From NCBI RefSeq assembly GCF_026212465.1, contig NC_080050.1:3596644-3660643 (forward strand): a DNA stretch of 64,000 nucleotides, written 5' to 3'. The DNA is from Amaranthus tricolor (lineage: Eukaryota; Streptophyta; Magnoliopsida; Caryophyllales; Amaranthaceae). The position numbers and the translations under genes were made by a program. Positions 11,214 to 26,500 of the stretch are shown in pieces. The stretch's first letter is position 1. Each line of letters starts with the position of its first letter. The notes below the pieces were generated by a model. The model was not told where the DNA came from and did no database searches. It was given only the letters and a program-made list of their open reading frames with translations.

Positions 11214-14200
11214 GAGGAAAAATTGTAAAAATTATACTTTATGAAAAGTGAAAGAAATCTGTAAATTTAATGAAAATATAAGTTAAAGTTGAAAATTAAA
11301 TAAAATAAGTAAATTATAGTCAAAATAAAAATGGCACAGGCTTTATAAGCTGGACTAAAATGAAAAATGTGCTGAGGCTAATTTACTAATAATTAAATTT
11401 AATTTTTGAAATTGATAATCTTTGTTATCGATCATCATACATGTAAATATGTGATCAATTTAGTTACATATGTACACTAGTGCGAGAATAAAGGCTTTTT
11501 GTTGATGTAAATTTGTCATAACTCATAATATATTATGCGCTTTGAAAGCTTTAATTACTAATTTAGGTCAGACCTATTAATATTAAAGATAAGAAACTTA
11601 CAATTTATATAAAACTTAGATATGGTAAGATTAATTTTATTATATAAGTTTAATATTTTTTAAAAGATGCATTTATAAATACTGATCTTTTGTACATATA
11701 CCTTAAAAATGTGCAAAAACAAATTAAATAAGAAAAGGAAGGGGTATTGTATTTAGTACTTATTTATGTGTTTAACCTAGTTCCTGTTCTCGTATAAAAG
11801 CCACCTCTAAAGTCATTAAAAACACTTTTACCTAAAAACTTATTTTTATGTCACATTTTTTTTTGCTTTAGTGGTTTTTGTAATTGTAATAATACTGAAT
11901 TAAATTTATTGTTGTTTAACAGAATTTATGTGTTAATCTATATATTTTCTGAAGTTTATTTATTAAAAGTAAGAAAATTAAATAGAGTAAATTAATGATG
12001 ATTAAAATTAATAATTTTTGTTTCCTTTGATTTTTAGTGTAGTTATGATCATAATTACAAAAATGTATGTCAAAAAGTAGAATCTAGGTATCAGTTAGAA
12101 GTTTTTTGATTGTGCGCATTCTCTCTACTTTCTCAATGAGGGGAATAGGTATGATTTGTCCACATCTTTCAGCAAAAAAACCCTCACCTGAACGATGCCT
12201 TATGCGGGATATTGGGAGTGTTCTTTACCTTTACCTTAACTTTAGTTAATAGTTGAACGTTGTGTTATTGTGTGTGATATATGAAGAAGTTCACTATAAA
12301 GTTGATTAACCTCAAGGCGAATATATATCATCAAATTCAATATTAAAAAATAACTACATAAATGATCTATTTAAAAAATGATTGTTGGATTGAGCTATGC
12401 CTTATTTGATCAACTAGAAATATTAATTTATGAGAAGATCTTAGTAAATAACGGTTATTTATAAGGTAAATAAATTAACCTTATGTGGTAGAATGTGATA
12501 GGGTGAGAGTTCACTTGAGGAACAACTCTATTATGCATGGATCAAATGATTAACAAAAAAGTGGAAGAAGCCATTAAAACACCATTCCTTGACAGCTTAA
12601 GTTTGTAGGATAGTGCCGACAAAAAGCAGATAGGGCCTTAAGAGAAAATGGGCATTGGTCCTACCTTTAATTCTACTCCTGTCAAAATAGTTCTAGTTAT
12701 CATCCATCAATATTCTCCAACTAGTAAACGTGTGCATGTACAGTCTTATACTATCCTTTCGTCTTTTTATTAGTCAATTTTACTTTTTACTCAATTTTAT
12801 AAAATAAATTTTTGACATTAATATCTCTAAATACATACATAAATACATACATATGTATCTATCCTTTAATTTTTAGTACATTAAATATCAAGCATGGAAA
12901 CCCACAATGCAATACATGCATTGTGCCTTTATTCATACATTGTTTCCGAGACCAAGTTTAATGTGAATTAATTACTAGAATAATTAGCTTGGGTAATTAA
13001 ATATCTATATAAGCCTTGTTTAGCAATTAATACGATGTTTTTTTTCTAGGGTAAAAGTTCATAAAATTATTTCATTTAACTTGTTTGACTAGATATTCTG
13101 TTGTTATTCAAAATTAAACGTTAAATGTATGATAATTAATTTATTGAATTAGAGTTTAGACCACAGTGCAAAATAAGTCACATCGCATTATATTGGTCGC
13201 TAATTGATATTTTTTCACATGGTAAAGTTGTAAAATAAAGTGTTTTGGGTCGTTTTGATGGATGTGTCATGCCGTTATCCGATATTTTTCACATCGCATC
13301 ATTTTCGTTATCGTATCATCGTTTCGTTACTTCAATTATATCCGTTTCCGTAATTTTGCACATGCTATAGATTTTTGGTAAAATGACATTTTAAATGTTC
13401 AAAAGTACTCTAAAAGAATACATTATATAACGGTGGACATTTCATACACCTTACTACCATGATTTCATAAACCTTAATAAATACATAGAGAGCTCATTGA
13501 GAATTGATGGAGAAAAAAATATATATTGGCTAAATAAGTGTTGTTTCACTCCACCATAGTATTTGTATGAAACAAGAAATGTATTTCGAGATACAACCAT
13601 TCACACAATATCACTCGGTACAAATGATGTTGAAAGCAAAACTTCGATTCAAGAGAATATAAAATCAAAAAACTACGTTAAGTTAGCAAGAAACTTAACA
13701 TAGAGTTTGTGAGAGAACGAGCAATATGAATAATCAAATTCTTATTTACTAGACATCCCTTATAAAGAATAACATGTATATTAGCCAAAATAAGCATCAT
13801 GTCGCGTAAAAACATGACTCGATCAAGAACATATATAGTTTTAAAAGAATCAAAATGAATTGTAAAGGCTCTTGCATGCTCGATCGAGCAGAGCTTGGTC
13901 AATTGAGAAGGCATGCTCGTATGAGCAATCCATTACTCGAACGATCATAACGACTCCCCTCCTTCCCATGCTTGCTTTTTTCGACAAAATTTTAAATGTC
14001 AAATGTCTATCATTAACTTCCCGACTTTGTATCTCATGGATGCTAACAACTTCACACAAATAGAAAACCTCATTAAAGTAGCTCATAAGAATTGGGGATT
14101 TAAACTTTATATAACATATACATAAATTTTGTAACTAGAGTTTTAAATAATAAAAACTCAGAGCAATCAGAATTTCTCTTTATTTTCTATCTGAAGGTAC

Positions 14201-15774
14201 ACTTGCTCACTTGCTTTTGGAGGGACTTAGTTGGAGCGAAAACTCTCATGTAGTGACCCCTTCCCTTTCTCTGTGCTAGATGAAGGACAAAAGAATAATA
14301 CGAACTTTTCTCTTTTGAGCACACGATAATAGTAAAAAAAAAAATGAGTTTATTAAGAAGAATTATAAAATGATAAAAATAAATAAAATTTGTGATGGCC
14401 CCATCAAATTCTTTGTATTTGTTAATTATTATAATTAATTTTAAGGACTCCATTAAAATCTTAGATTTGTCATATAATTACATGGTGAATGTGAAAATTA
14501 GAAGAATTGATAGAAGACTTACATGAATGATTATGAATATTTTATGGTTAAGCATCATACTAGAGGGTCAAAGAGTACTACTTTAAACATGGAGTAGTAA
14601 AGCAAAATCATAGCTTGCATATATCAACAAGACATAGCAAATTAAATTGTGGTAGTCCTAATCATAGATGTATGTGCTTGCTTTTTTGTAACACTAGCCA
14701 AATTGGTTAAACTAACCCAACAAAGTCCTTCACTCTCTAAATATGATGCCTTTGATGCTCATTTCGTTTTCAATCTTTGCTACCAAGAAAATCTAACAAG
14801 ATAGGTTAATTATAGGAGTGAAATTATTGTGATATTGGCTACACATACAAAGAAAAAAGTGCATAAGGCTTATTAGAACAAACCAAACAAGCACATACAA
14901 AACTAAATCAGAATACACGTGTTTTAGTATGGGTATTTTATCCCTTTGCACAATCAATTTTCTCAAAGTAATTTCAAAAAATTATATATTTTGTTCGTAA
15001 GTCTTAAACACATTAATAATACAGCACGCACAAGGAATTCAACCCCGTACTCTTAAAAGTCATCACCATGCAAAATGCAAAAAATGATGCTCTAACAAAG
15101 TGTGCTCGCACAAGCACAATTTTACTCATTTGAGCATTTGGTTTAATTGATGGAGTATGAAGTGGAAGCGATTAACAAGCCAAAATCGGGTTCAATATTG
15201 TATTATGAAAGTATACTAATGAACCAGATATTTAGACAAGTGATGAGATGAAATGCAATTAAAATAGCAAACAAGATCATCAAATTTATTGAGACTAATG
15301 AGGCGACATCATACTCTAGGCTAATTAGAAATATAAACCTCAAGCATGAGCTTGTTTTACTTTTAATGCATAAAAATATCCAAATACAAATCCTTGATAT
15401 ATTTGTGAATTTATTTTGAATATTGTATAAATCTAGGTTTTTTTTATTATATGATAGGACCAAGAAAAATAAACTAAGTAAAATACGAACTTAAAACCTT
15501 ATAACCAGTAAAACAGTACTAGCTCTCTAATAGAAATAAGATCTGATTTTCGTATAAATCTAAGTTAGTTGGGATGAAAATCTATATAACATGATATGCG
15601 CACGTTATATGGGCCATCTCATGAAAAGCCTCAATCAGCCACTCACTATACACGTTCACATTCTTCTTGTCTTATAGGCTATATAGCTCCTTTTCACTGA
15701 ACGATGGAATTATATAAAAAATAATAACATAAAAACTTGGATGGGACGGTCTCATATGGACTGGCTCAAAAGTT
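10251..15774. other. Intergenic, no supported gene
   Basis: AT-rich sequence with an (AT)n microsatellite at about 11173-11210 and a short repeat at about 12433-12510 that recurs inverted at about 18115-18190. Around 13150-13340 there are short CATCGCATCATTTTCG-type words, and around 13860-13960 GCTCGATCGAGC-type words, that look like transposon debris. No exon structure is convincing on either strand. Confidence 0.5.
12433..12510 (+). repeat. Member of an 80-bp dispersed pair (other copy inverted at 18115)
   Basis: Contains TAAATAACGGTTATTTATAA and CTTATGTGGTAGAATGTGAT. The reverse complement of 18115-18190 contains TAAATAACGGTTATTTATAA and CTTATGTGGTAGAATTTGAT with the same spacing. Function unknown. 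Confidence 0.6.
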
Positions 15775-15980
15775 AAAAATAGAAAAATAAAAATGATCAA
15801 TCTCCCAAAAGTTAAAGAAAAAAAATTCAATTTTGATACTTAAGCTATTAATTTTGAACTTAAAGGTATCTATTTCAACTTAATGTAGACCTTAAACGAA
15901 TAAATTAGAATAAAAAATTTCAATTTTGACCTATAAGTGATCAATTTTAACAATAAACTGATCAATTTCTACCTAAATAT
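15775..15980. repeat. Degenerate minisatellite (about 20-24 bp unit), locus 1
   Basis: A loose array of units like TTTTGACCTATAAGTGATCA and TTTTGAACTTAAAGGTATCT. It is preceded at 15745 by GGGACGGTCTCATATGG. The same unit type recurs at 37075-37560 and, in reverse orientation, at 52690-52980. Confidence 0.5.
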
Positions 15981-16455
15981 GATTCTGTTTTCACAAAATC
16001 AAAACGAAGGTAATAAAATAATACTATTATAACATTCTGTGGATAAATTTCAAACAACTATTGAACGTTCAATAAGACTGTGAATTATAGTGTTAAAACA
16101 ATACACAATACAAGTACTCTTATTCAATGCAACATGATGGTTCTAATAGAATATAAGAGTACTTGTACTCTTTAATTATCGATCAATAATAGTGATACTG
16201 CTTTTCCCTCAACAGTTTATGTTCATAATGGAATTGGAAATAAAATTGTAGCGGTAGTGTCGATCTATTGGTTCATATAGCTGATTCCAATCTTTTTTAG
16301 AATTAAAACTTTGTGGCATTATTGTATTCATATATATTGTTTTTGGACTTTCTTTCCATTTTTAATTTATATGTTTTTAGTTGATTCTAATATGTCATAT
16401 GATTATATGACTTTGATTTTAGAAATTTAATTTGGGTTTTTTTAAAGTTTTTATA
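15981..16455. other. Intergenic, nothing recognised; ends in target-site duplication
   Basis: No exon or RNA gene seen. The last eight bases (16448-16455, TTTTTATA) are repeated at 17468-17475 on the other side of the foldback element. Confidence 0.5.
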
Positions 16456-17467
<1,012 letters not shown>

Positions 17468-17475
17468 TTTTTATA

Positions 17476-19644
17476 AAAAGAACCTCCAACTTTTTTTATT
17501 GGCAAGATCTTCCTTTTATCCTACTCATCCTTACTTATTTATGTTTTTAATAACCAGCAAATCAAATTATTTCTGCGGATTGAAGTACTCTTAAGCAAAA
17601 GAAAAGCATTATCCTCATTCTTTTCCAAGCAATTTATGTTTCATGATGTCCAAAAAGCAAATCCATAACCATTTATCTTACCCATAGACAATAATATATT
17701 CAAAAATATCAAACAGATTCAATAATCCGACATTATAACAAATTCGAATTTAACTCGACTTCAAAATATATTTACTATTATATTACAATTAACGAGAACA
17801 AAAGATTCGATTTTAAATCTACTCAAAACACCTAACTTGAAATCGACTTGATAATTCAAATTGAGACCTCTAAACATATTCAACTATTCAAATAACTTTA
17901 AATCACATCAAAATTAAGACAATCAACATCAATGCTAAAGGGTCTAGCTATGAACAGATATCACACAAATCAAGAGAAGAATATAGACGCAACAACTCAA
18001 CATCATATCAAAAACTCTAATTAATAATTGTGATTTATAAATCACTATAAAAAGACAAAAATAATAATAATAAAATCAATAAAATAAAAAAATAACTTAA
18101 AATAATAAAATTTTCACCTTATCAAATTCTACCACATAAGATGATTTATTATCCTTATAAATAACCGTTATTTACTTAGACTTTCTCGCATCATATATCA
18201 CTCTGACTCTCTTTTGTAGTATATGAAGTATATTTTGGGACCATTCTTATTTGCTAACTGGTTGTCCATCTAGACTATAGCGAGTGAATTGAACGTCATT
18301 TATACTAATAAAAAATTGATAATAAAAAATCATTAGAAATCATTTCATATGAAATTATTACATTTTAAAAAAATTTGTTAAGCTCTTTAAATATTTTATT
18401 CTGAACAAAATAAATAAAAATATATCATAAAACCATTTTAATTTTATGGTTTTTGCCTACTCTTAAAGTTCAAACGAGTTTACTTGTCTTTCAAATTCAC
18501 TTGATTTTAAATTTGGTTCTTATGGTTTTTTTTTTCTTACATTGGAGTCTGCAGGGAGCTTTCTAATACATACTCTGTAATTTTCATCGCTTTCTTGGCA
18601 GAGCTGTAGCTTTTGGGGTCTAATTGACCACATTTCTCATGTTCAAGGAGATACTGTTAATCTGGTATGGCTTGTTTTTCATCTAGCCACCGAACCCTGG
18701 CTTTATAAGCGGAATTTATTGGGTATGATAGTACGATATAGAATATGAAAAAAGTTACTCATAGGTAGTCAATTTTTCCTTCAAGCTTTAATTAAAGTTA
18801 GACTAAATGTACTTGAACACTTCAAACCAAATTGCCCAAATTTTTTAAGAAAGCACCTTAATGAAAGTTTAAGGACCGCCATTATTAAAGATAGTAACAA
18901 TGAAACTTGATGAATGTCCACTTTGGTTAGAGTTGCGTAGGGATATTAGCCTAATTTTAGTAGAATGAGAATCTATCTTAAAATGTTTACCAATGTGGGG
19001 GATTACTATCTATTCTTATATGTTATTCAGTCCCTAGCTTTTTGACCATTCCTTAATAGTGTATTAGTATTCATCATTAAATGCAATTATAGAGACTATT
19101 AAAAAGTAGCCAAACATAGTTGTTCATTCGGGTCATCAGTTCGATTTGGAGTTGGATATTTCGGGTTAAATCAAACTCATATTTTATGTCTATGTTGGCT
19201 TTTATATAACTATTAGTCTATTTTTATGTCGGGTCAAATTGAATTTAGTTATAAAGTCTAGTAAAGAAAGTCAACAAGTTTATTTTGAATAAGTTTAGTA
19301 GGCAACAAGGGGAACTTTTAAAGCAAAAACTTGTCAAATCAAAGATAATAAATAGTTCTTACAATTTCTTTTTATTTTTTTATCATAGGATAGGTCAATC
19401 AAAGAGTTGGGCTTGGAGAAAATCAATATCAAGATCTGCCTGTGGAAAATGACATGCTCAAACTGAGAAAAAATCTTCAAATCTTGCAATTTATTCTTTT
19501 TATGTTATGTTCTTGCATATATAAGATCTAGTAAAGTGAGAATTATGAGTTTCTCTAGTAGTTAAAGCTTTAACCTTTCATCTTTGAAATAGTCGTTTGA
19601 TTTTTAATGGTCAACTCCCCTTCGCTCATATTGCTCCTCAAACC

Positions 19645-19678
<34 letters not shown>

Positions 19679-20518
19679 AAAAATCCCTTAAAATAGTTAT
19701 TCTTTCTAAATCAACAATTAGAATCACTATTTCTAATTGTCATTTTGCATTCAATCCATAGATAATTGTATCACTTGATTGGTTTGATTAACTTTTTTTT
19801 TTTGGGTCATTTGGTTAGTTAAATGTTTAGTTTATAGCACTTCTTTCTAAATCTTTTGTTACTATTCAAGGAGTCAAAATACAAGTCAAGCCCAATTTGA
19901 AACCTCATTTCCGACATAATGTCGGTTGATTTAAAACTTTGCGGGTTATTCGAAATGAGCTTCTTAGTTACTATAAAGATAAAGTTACATACACACGATC
20001 ATTCAAATCTCCCCTGCTTACATTTGGTAAGGTTAAATATACATAAATGATTATGACAATTTTCTCTAGAAACCGAGTCTTTCATTGTAGAATTTCCATC
20101 GAAATCATGAACATACACTTCATACCTCTCCGCACGACTTCAAAAAGAGCGATCAAAGCTAAGAACATAGAAAGTAATGTACGAGTTTCCGATGCCTTTG
20201 CTACGAAATCACAAACAAATTCCTTATTCATATTGATAAAAAAAACACCATAAACATTGCTGGGATATTCAACTTTAAGCAAAAGATAACATTTATGACA
20301 ATCTAATTGTGCAAAACTAAAAATAATATCATAAATATACTAACTCGCAGATTTTACCTAAACTTTGCAGAGGCCAGGATCTAATCTCTTCAGCCCTAAA
20401 TTAACACCGCCTTGGATATTTGTTGATGCTTTCACGGACGTTGGTGAAATAATAAATGGTTTAGCGGCAAAGCGGACAACATTTTCCAATACGAGAACTA
20501 CTTGAATTGCAGACCGGA
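17476..20518. other. Intergenic region downstream of TIC40, no supported gene
   Basis: Contains the inverted partner (18115-18190) of the repeat at 12433, a small SINE-tail-like string near 18690-18725 (GCGGAATTTATTGGGTATGA) that resembles the tandem units at 60516-61020, and a poly(A) run at about 19648-19678. About 20340-20518 is probably TIC40 3' untranslated sequence (on the minus strand). No other coding exon is convincing. Confidence 0.5.
19648..19678 (+). repeat. Poly(A) tract
   Basis: About 30 consecutive A on the plus strand. It may be the tail of an old retroposed sequence; the upstream sequence is not recognisable. Confidence 0.85.
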
Positions 20519-23500
20519 TCAGAAAGGGCCGGATGTCCCAGGAAAAAGTTGTTGTATTTTGTTAAACACGTCCATGACCTGAACCGAAAGTATGAGAAAG
20601 ATCATAAGTTTTCCTACATTGGAATTCAAAAAGATATTGAACAAAAGTGGATGACACGGAAGGATTGCTCTAAGTCCTCTTCTTGAGAGCGACTGAATAT
20701 TGTTCGCTAGTGAAACAACTAAAGCGAGTTCAACAGAAAGCAAAACGGAAAAACTAAAGAATTCCTACAGTAAACGGAATAAGAATGTGATTTAGAGGAA
20801 GGAGTGAATTCATAGAAATCAGATTTTCCAGAATAAGGTGATAGATGGAGATTGTTTTCAGTCTTGGACAAACATTTGAACAATGGAAAGGAGGGGGGAA
20901 AAGGGTGACAGTGGCGCAAGGAAAAGAGTATGGAAAGGGCGGCGGCGACACAGGTAAAGGGAAAGGGGAGGGTGATAGGTGGCGGTTGTACGTTGGATGG
21001 TGGTGGTGGTGAAGGGAGAGGTTTTGTTTTGTTTTTAAATTTTTTGCTCCAAAAACGTTTTTTATTGTTCAAAAAATGTGAAAGAAACCTAGAGGTCCTT
21101 TAGAAGATAAGAAATCCAAAGGTCGGACCTTTATAGGATAAATAAAAGGTCGTACCTTCAAAAGATAAACACCTAAATGTGCGACTATTAGAATTAAATT
21201 TTACTTTTTAACATCTGGGAATAAGCTCTTCTATCAAGGAACCAAACAACAGAAATTTAAAGTCCGATTTACGTTGAATATTCCTTAGCAAAATATATAC
21301 GCATTCAAAACATTTTATTATCAAATAGAATGCAGCTTTTTGTCAGTTTTGCTCAGAATAATCAGTAGGGAGAATCGGAAATTTTGAAACTATTAACAAA
21401 AGTATTTGAGGTTCTTGGTATTCAAATTCATGTCGGTATAGGTAGTGATTGTAATCATCGGAGCTTTAGATGTGACTTGGGGAGACAATTGATTTGATTT
21501 ACAGCATTTCCCTCCCAAAGGTTACCTTAACAGCTGAAATCATTGAGTTTTGACGGAATTGGTTATAGAATCTTATCCTTTATGTTGTTATAGCGTTACC
21601 CCCCTCTTCCAAAAAATTAATTGTCGAGTGTAGAACTATGGAAGTATTGATGGCAAGACACGTAACAAATTTCAGATTACAAATAAAAAAATTCTTTTAC
21701 CTCCTTATCGTTTTGATACTTGACGATATTCATGGGGTTCTGCGAAACCTGCAACAGCAACACGGGTTAAATGAGTTCAAAAGATGGAGAACGGTATGAC
21801 AGTATCTAGATTAAGAACATACATCCATTATGGCTTGCTGAACTCTGGGGTTCTGGAACGCCATTGCAATATCAGGGTTAGCCATAATTTTTGAGATGAC
21901 TTCTTCAGGTGTAAGGCCGATTTGATCTGCCCCCAAAAAAAGAACACCCAAGGTTAACCCAATAGATAAACAGATCAAGGTTTCATCATTGATCATAATC
22001 ATCCAGTGTACACGGAAAGTAAACAAGTTTTGGCCTAAAAATGAAATATTCAAGTATCCATGATCAAGATGAACCGATGAATTGTTTAGAGGTGTTCATT
22101 CGGGTCAGAAGCTACTGCATGTGTACGGATGTAGGCTGAAGGAATCACAAGTTCAAGTTCAATAATTGATCTTTGACTTCGGTGATGAAATTTTGAATAT
22201 TTTTCTGTAAGGGCAATTCCCAGATAAACCGTAAAACTTAAAAATAATTGTAGACGAAGTATAATATTTTCTAAGTAATGGATAAGTGATCAATAGATAT
22301 TGGAACCTTTCTACAGGTATCCTCAATCCTCACATAAACTTTTTTTTTTTATACTTTACATATCGTGTTTTGAACAAAATGAGAAACCGATATCCCTACT
22401 AGTTCTCATAAAATATTCCAAAATCCTTTATTGGGTTCATAACAATTTTCAAGCATACAATGCAGTAGCTATAGGTATCCTGTAAAAGAGCTCTAAAAAA
22501 GAAAGACAACGTTCATTCGGAGAAATGGACAAAGAAAGTTTTTGTAAAGCAATCTAACATCAAATTCAAAAGTGATCACGGAACTTACCAAACTGCTGCT
22601 TAACTTCAGGACTATTTATATCAAAATTCTTTAGGTTTTCCAACATACGATTGTCGAAATCTGGAGTTCCCCCCATATTGTCTCTGAAAAAAACACAATA
22701 AGTTACACTTAACATCAATTGAATCAAGATAAAGTCTCTCAAAAGGTAAAAGGATAGGGGCATATAGATAATAGAGTAATGACTAATGACAAAAAAAAGG
22801 TACGAGTGCTTTAGTATGGGAGTGTGAACATTGTCGGAGACTATGCAAAATCATGTCACTACCCCAATAAATCAATGCGGCGATGAAAAAAAGAATAACG
22901 TCTTGTGTGATGGAATATTGAAACCTTTAATAGATAGCCAATCAGATCTTATAGGAAAGACGAAAGATGAATGTAACGGACTCTCATGGCCATTTACAAA
23001 ATGAGATGAAGATGATCGGTGTTGGCTCCCAAACCGACAGCAGTCACAAAACACCCACGTGCAGATCAAAAACGTCCGGAATCGATCGAGTCACTTTTTG
23101 ATGACATTGTGATGACATTGGGTTCAAAATCCTAATGTTGACTAGATAAAGGAAATACAGTAAAATAAAGATAGTTTCTTTGAGCGGCTTGAAACTCTCC
23201 CAAAACAACAAAACTCAAATCAACACTCACAGCATTCTGATATTTTGTCTCCACACCTACTTTATTTATAGAATTACTCGAATTATATTCTAAATGCAAA
23301 ACCGACGAGTATCATAGAGCTTTTTGGATGCCCCTCGAAGGAGCTCAAAACATATCTAATGGATACATTAGAAGATGATGTTTAGGAGTGCTTCATATTT
23401 ACTGTCTACACTTCATTTTTTCTAATTAATTTCATGTGTATCATCATCTGCTACTTCATTTAAAGAGTTTACAATGTCAAATTTTAATGCCATGAATATT

Positions 23501-26500
23501 AACTACATTCACTAAATACCATAGTGAAAGTTTTGTCAAAATGAATGCTAACCAGTAACAACTAACAAGTAAGCAAAAAAACTTCCAACAATTACACAGG
23601 TAGCAGGTCCAACAGTCAAGCACAATAGACAACCATATTCCATTACCCAAGTGTCATTAAGTGGCACCCACATAGGTAGTGTTTGGGGGATGGATGTGTA
23701 CAGCCTTAACCGTATAAAAACAAAGAGGTAGTTTCCGATTAGCCGTATCAGCACTTTCACATAAATAAGAAACGCATATGACTTATCAAGTCATCTTACT
23801 AATATCCAAAACAAAGAACTATATACCTTGGCTCCATCAAGAATGGACACTCGAGCACGATAGACATTAAACAAATTAGTATAGATCATGTCATCAGCCA
23901 TGACATAGACAAATGTGTAAACCAAAATCGACGGTACACCGTTGATAAAATTAAAATTATAACAAATACCCCTTCCGTTTCTTTTCACAAATGTCTCATT
24001 TGCTTTTTGAGTATTATTCATCAACCACTCTTAATATTTAATTTATTCTTAATCTATAAATTAAAACATAGTCAAATGGGATCTTCTTTTGATTTATCTC
24101 AACATAAGGTGTATTAATATCTATTTTTTATAACTTTTAATAATGCACAATTAGAGATATTAAAGATTGAATTAGTGCATTGGCAAACGCAAAAAGCAAA
24201 TGGGACATTTGAAAAGAAACGGAGGGAGTATAATGTAAAAAGAGATGAAGAAGTTGAAGGATGGCATCAAATAGAACAAAAACACACTAGCTGAGAATGG
24301 AACTCACAACATTTCTTGCAACTGCTGACGGTATACTGGATTTTGTAGCATCCCTGCCATCAAATAAGCTTAGCATCTTTAGTAACATTGTAGCATAATC
24401 CCCAAAACGATAGCAGAACATTTTCTTTTTGATAATGAAAAGATTGCATAACACTATACAACACATTATTATTGAAAGATCGAATAGGCAATGAAAAGGC
24501 CATCTTCATGTACTAATGAGACTATGAGAGAACTGCCTAAGATGCAAATTAAAATTGTGTAAGGCAGGAACATCACTAGACCTGACAAAAATAAGGCAAA
24601 ATATGCAATACTCAATGTTCTATGCATTTTATGGCTTTAGTTGAAGGATTGAAGTCACTGTCACACGATTCACTAATCTTCTAGCAAATTGCGAATCAAA
24701 AAAAGCAAATTATGGTTGGGTTTGGGCTATTTTAGGGTCATTTTGAGCAAATTGCGAATTCAAAAAGCGAATTAACTGGCGAATTATGTTACACTGGTTG
24801 AAGTTAGATACTAAACTAGAAATGGGAGGAATACTAACATAATGGTTTGGGTAAGCCTAATATGTTGTTTATTTGAAGGAATAATTAGAATTGCAAGTGG
24901 AATGGTTATTAAAAGTTCGGAAATCCAAAGGAATTCCGTTTTCAATTATGTAGTGTTAAATAATTATTAAACATTAAACAATCAAAAAGTGACTGTTTTA
25001 ATTAATTTAGTTGGACTATTTAGCTCAATTAAGGACTGTCTAACAATGCAACGTCTGAAATGAGAATTTTTGTAATTTGTAATGCTATTCCACATAAGTA
25101 TGGCCACCCATTGTTTTCACGTGACGCAGATTTTTTCTCCTAACTTCTTGTCAGACAGCTAATAATATTCTTTTCAAATTTATTTTAAAATATTATATTG
25201 GCACAGGTGATAATTTTTTATGGATTCACCTTTGAAAGGAGCACATGTCTCAAATCTAAAAGGAGAACAGAGATCTTATAACACTCATACTTAGTGGGTG
25301 AATCAAAATATGAACTCATCTGTATTTCAATCATCATAACACACACATCCTTTCCATACTTTATTGCGACCCCATTATAAATTCTCTAAACCTCAAGTGA
25401 AAACACATATTAAAGCAAAGAGGGAGTTTCTTGCTGCTAGATTCTCGACCAATTCAGTAAAAAGACAATGCTTATATTAAATGAACGAAAGAAAAAAAAC
25501 AACATCCAATAAATGAGTTAATAGAAGGAAGTGAATCAGCAAGCTTACATTTAAAGGTAGCGGGATCTCTCATCTCCTCAGGAAGATGTCTGAAACAAGA
25601 AACAAAATAGAAAAGATCTTCATCATTTTTCTCTAACTAGTACCACATGTCAATAACAATTAAGCTATGAACTTGTGATCATGTCCACACCACAAGACAA
25701 CCAATTCAACTCCGTGCTTCTATATTTAAGGCAAAAGTCGGGTCTGGCAGCATATTCAAGGCTATAATACTTAAAAGAGGGAAGGGGGGAGGAGAAAAAA
25801 TCACAGCTTTCTGACTACAATTTAACCATTATAACATATGAAATTCGTAACTCGCCATCTAGGTTCACCAGCATATAACATAATTTTTCAGTTAACATAA
25901 GTGGGAATGATTAGAAGACGTGCAACTTCTACGCATGTCCAAAGTCATTGTCATAAAATAACATAATTCCCAAATGGGATATCATTTTTTAGGCGAGTAT
26001 TAATTTGAAGAGTTTCTTAAGGTCATTATCGTTTTTAATCTGCTCCTCTTGTATCACAATATCACCTAATATTTGAAGAAATGGGTGGGTGCATCAGAGA
26101 AAAGTCTGATGACAACAGGTATGACACAAAGGTCACAAAGTATGTCATAATAATACGTGAAAAGATCACAATGGAAAGAAGTATTACGGAAAAACCATCT
26201 TCTGGACAGACGGATCTTCCATCATTTTCTCCAAAGTGTCCACTGATAACAACGAACCCTTTTTCCCTGGATACGCATATAAAATCAAAATCATCATTTC
26301 AATATATTACAAGAAGAAATTCCATATGATCTTTTATGTGTATCAAAATCATCATTTGAATTAATACTCCATACACAAGAATATAAATAAAGAAATAAAT
26401 AAATAAATAAAACTACATGTCATTTTCCTCATTTCTCTCTCATATAAAGAGCATTGTTGTCGCACTACAGGGACTTTTATCATTGATTTAGACTTTTTGA

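Noticed and set aside
13678..14086. Two overlapping minus-strand frames of 78 codons
   Set aside because: They overlap repeat-like GCTCGATCGAGC sequence and show no domain. Probably transposon debris.
18540..18680. Possible gene fragment (exon-like stretch after a CTGCAG)
   Set aside because: No continuous frame and no domain could be recognised.
20719..21072. 117-codon minus-strand frame
   Set aside because: Lies in TIC40 intron 11; Pro/Ser/Phe-rich low complexity without homologous features.
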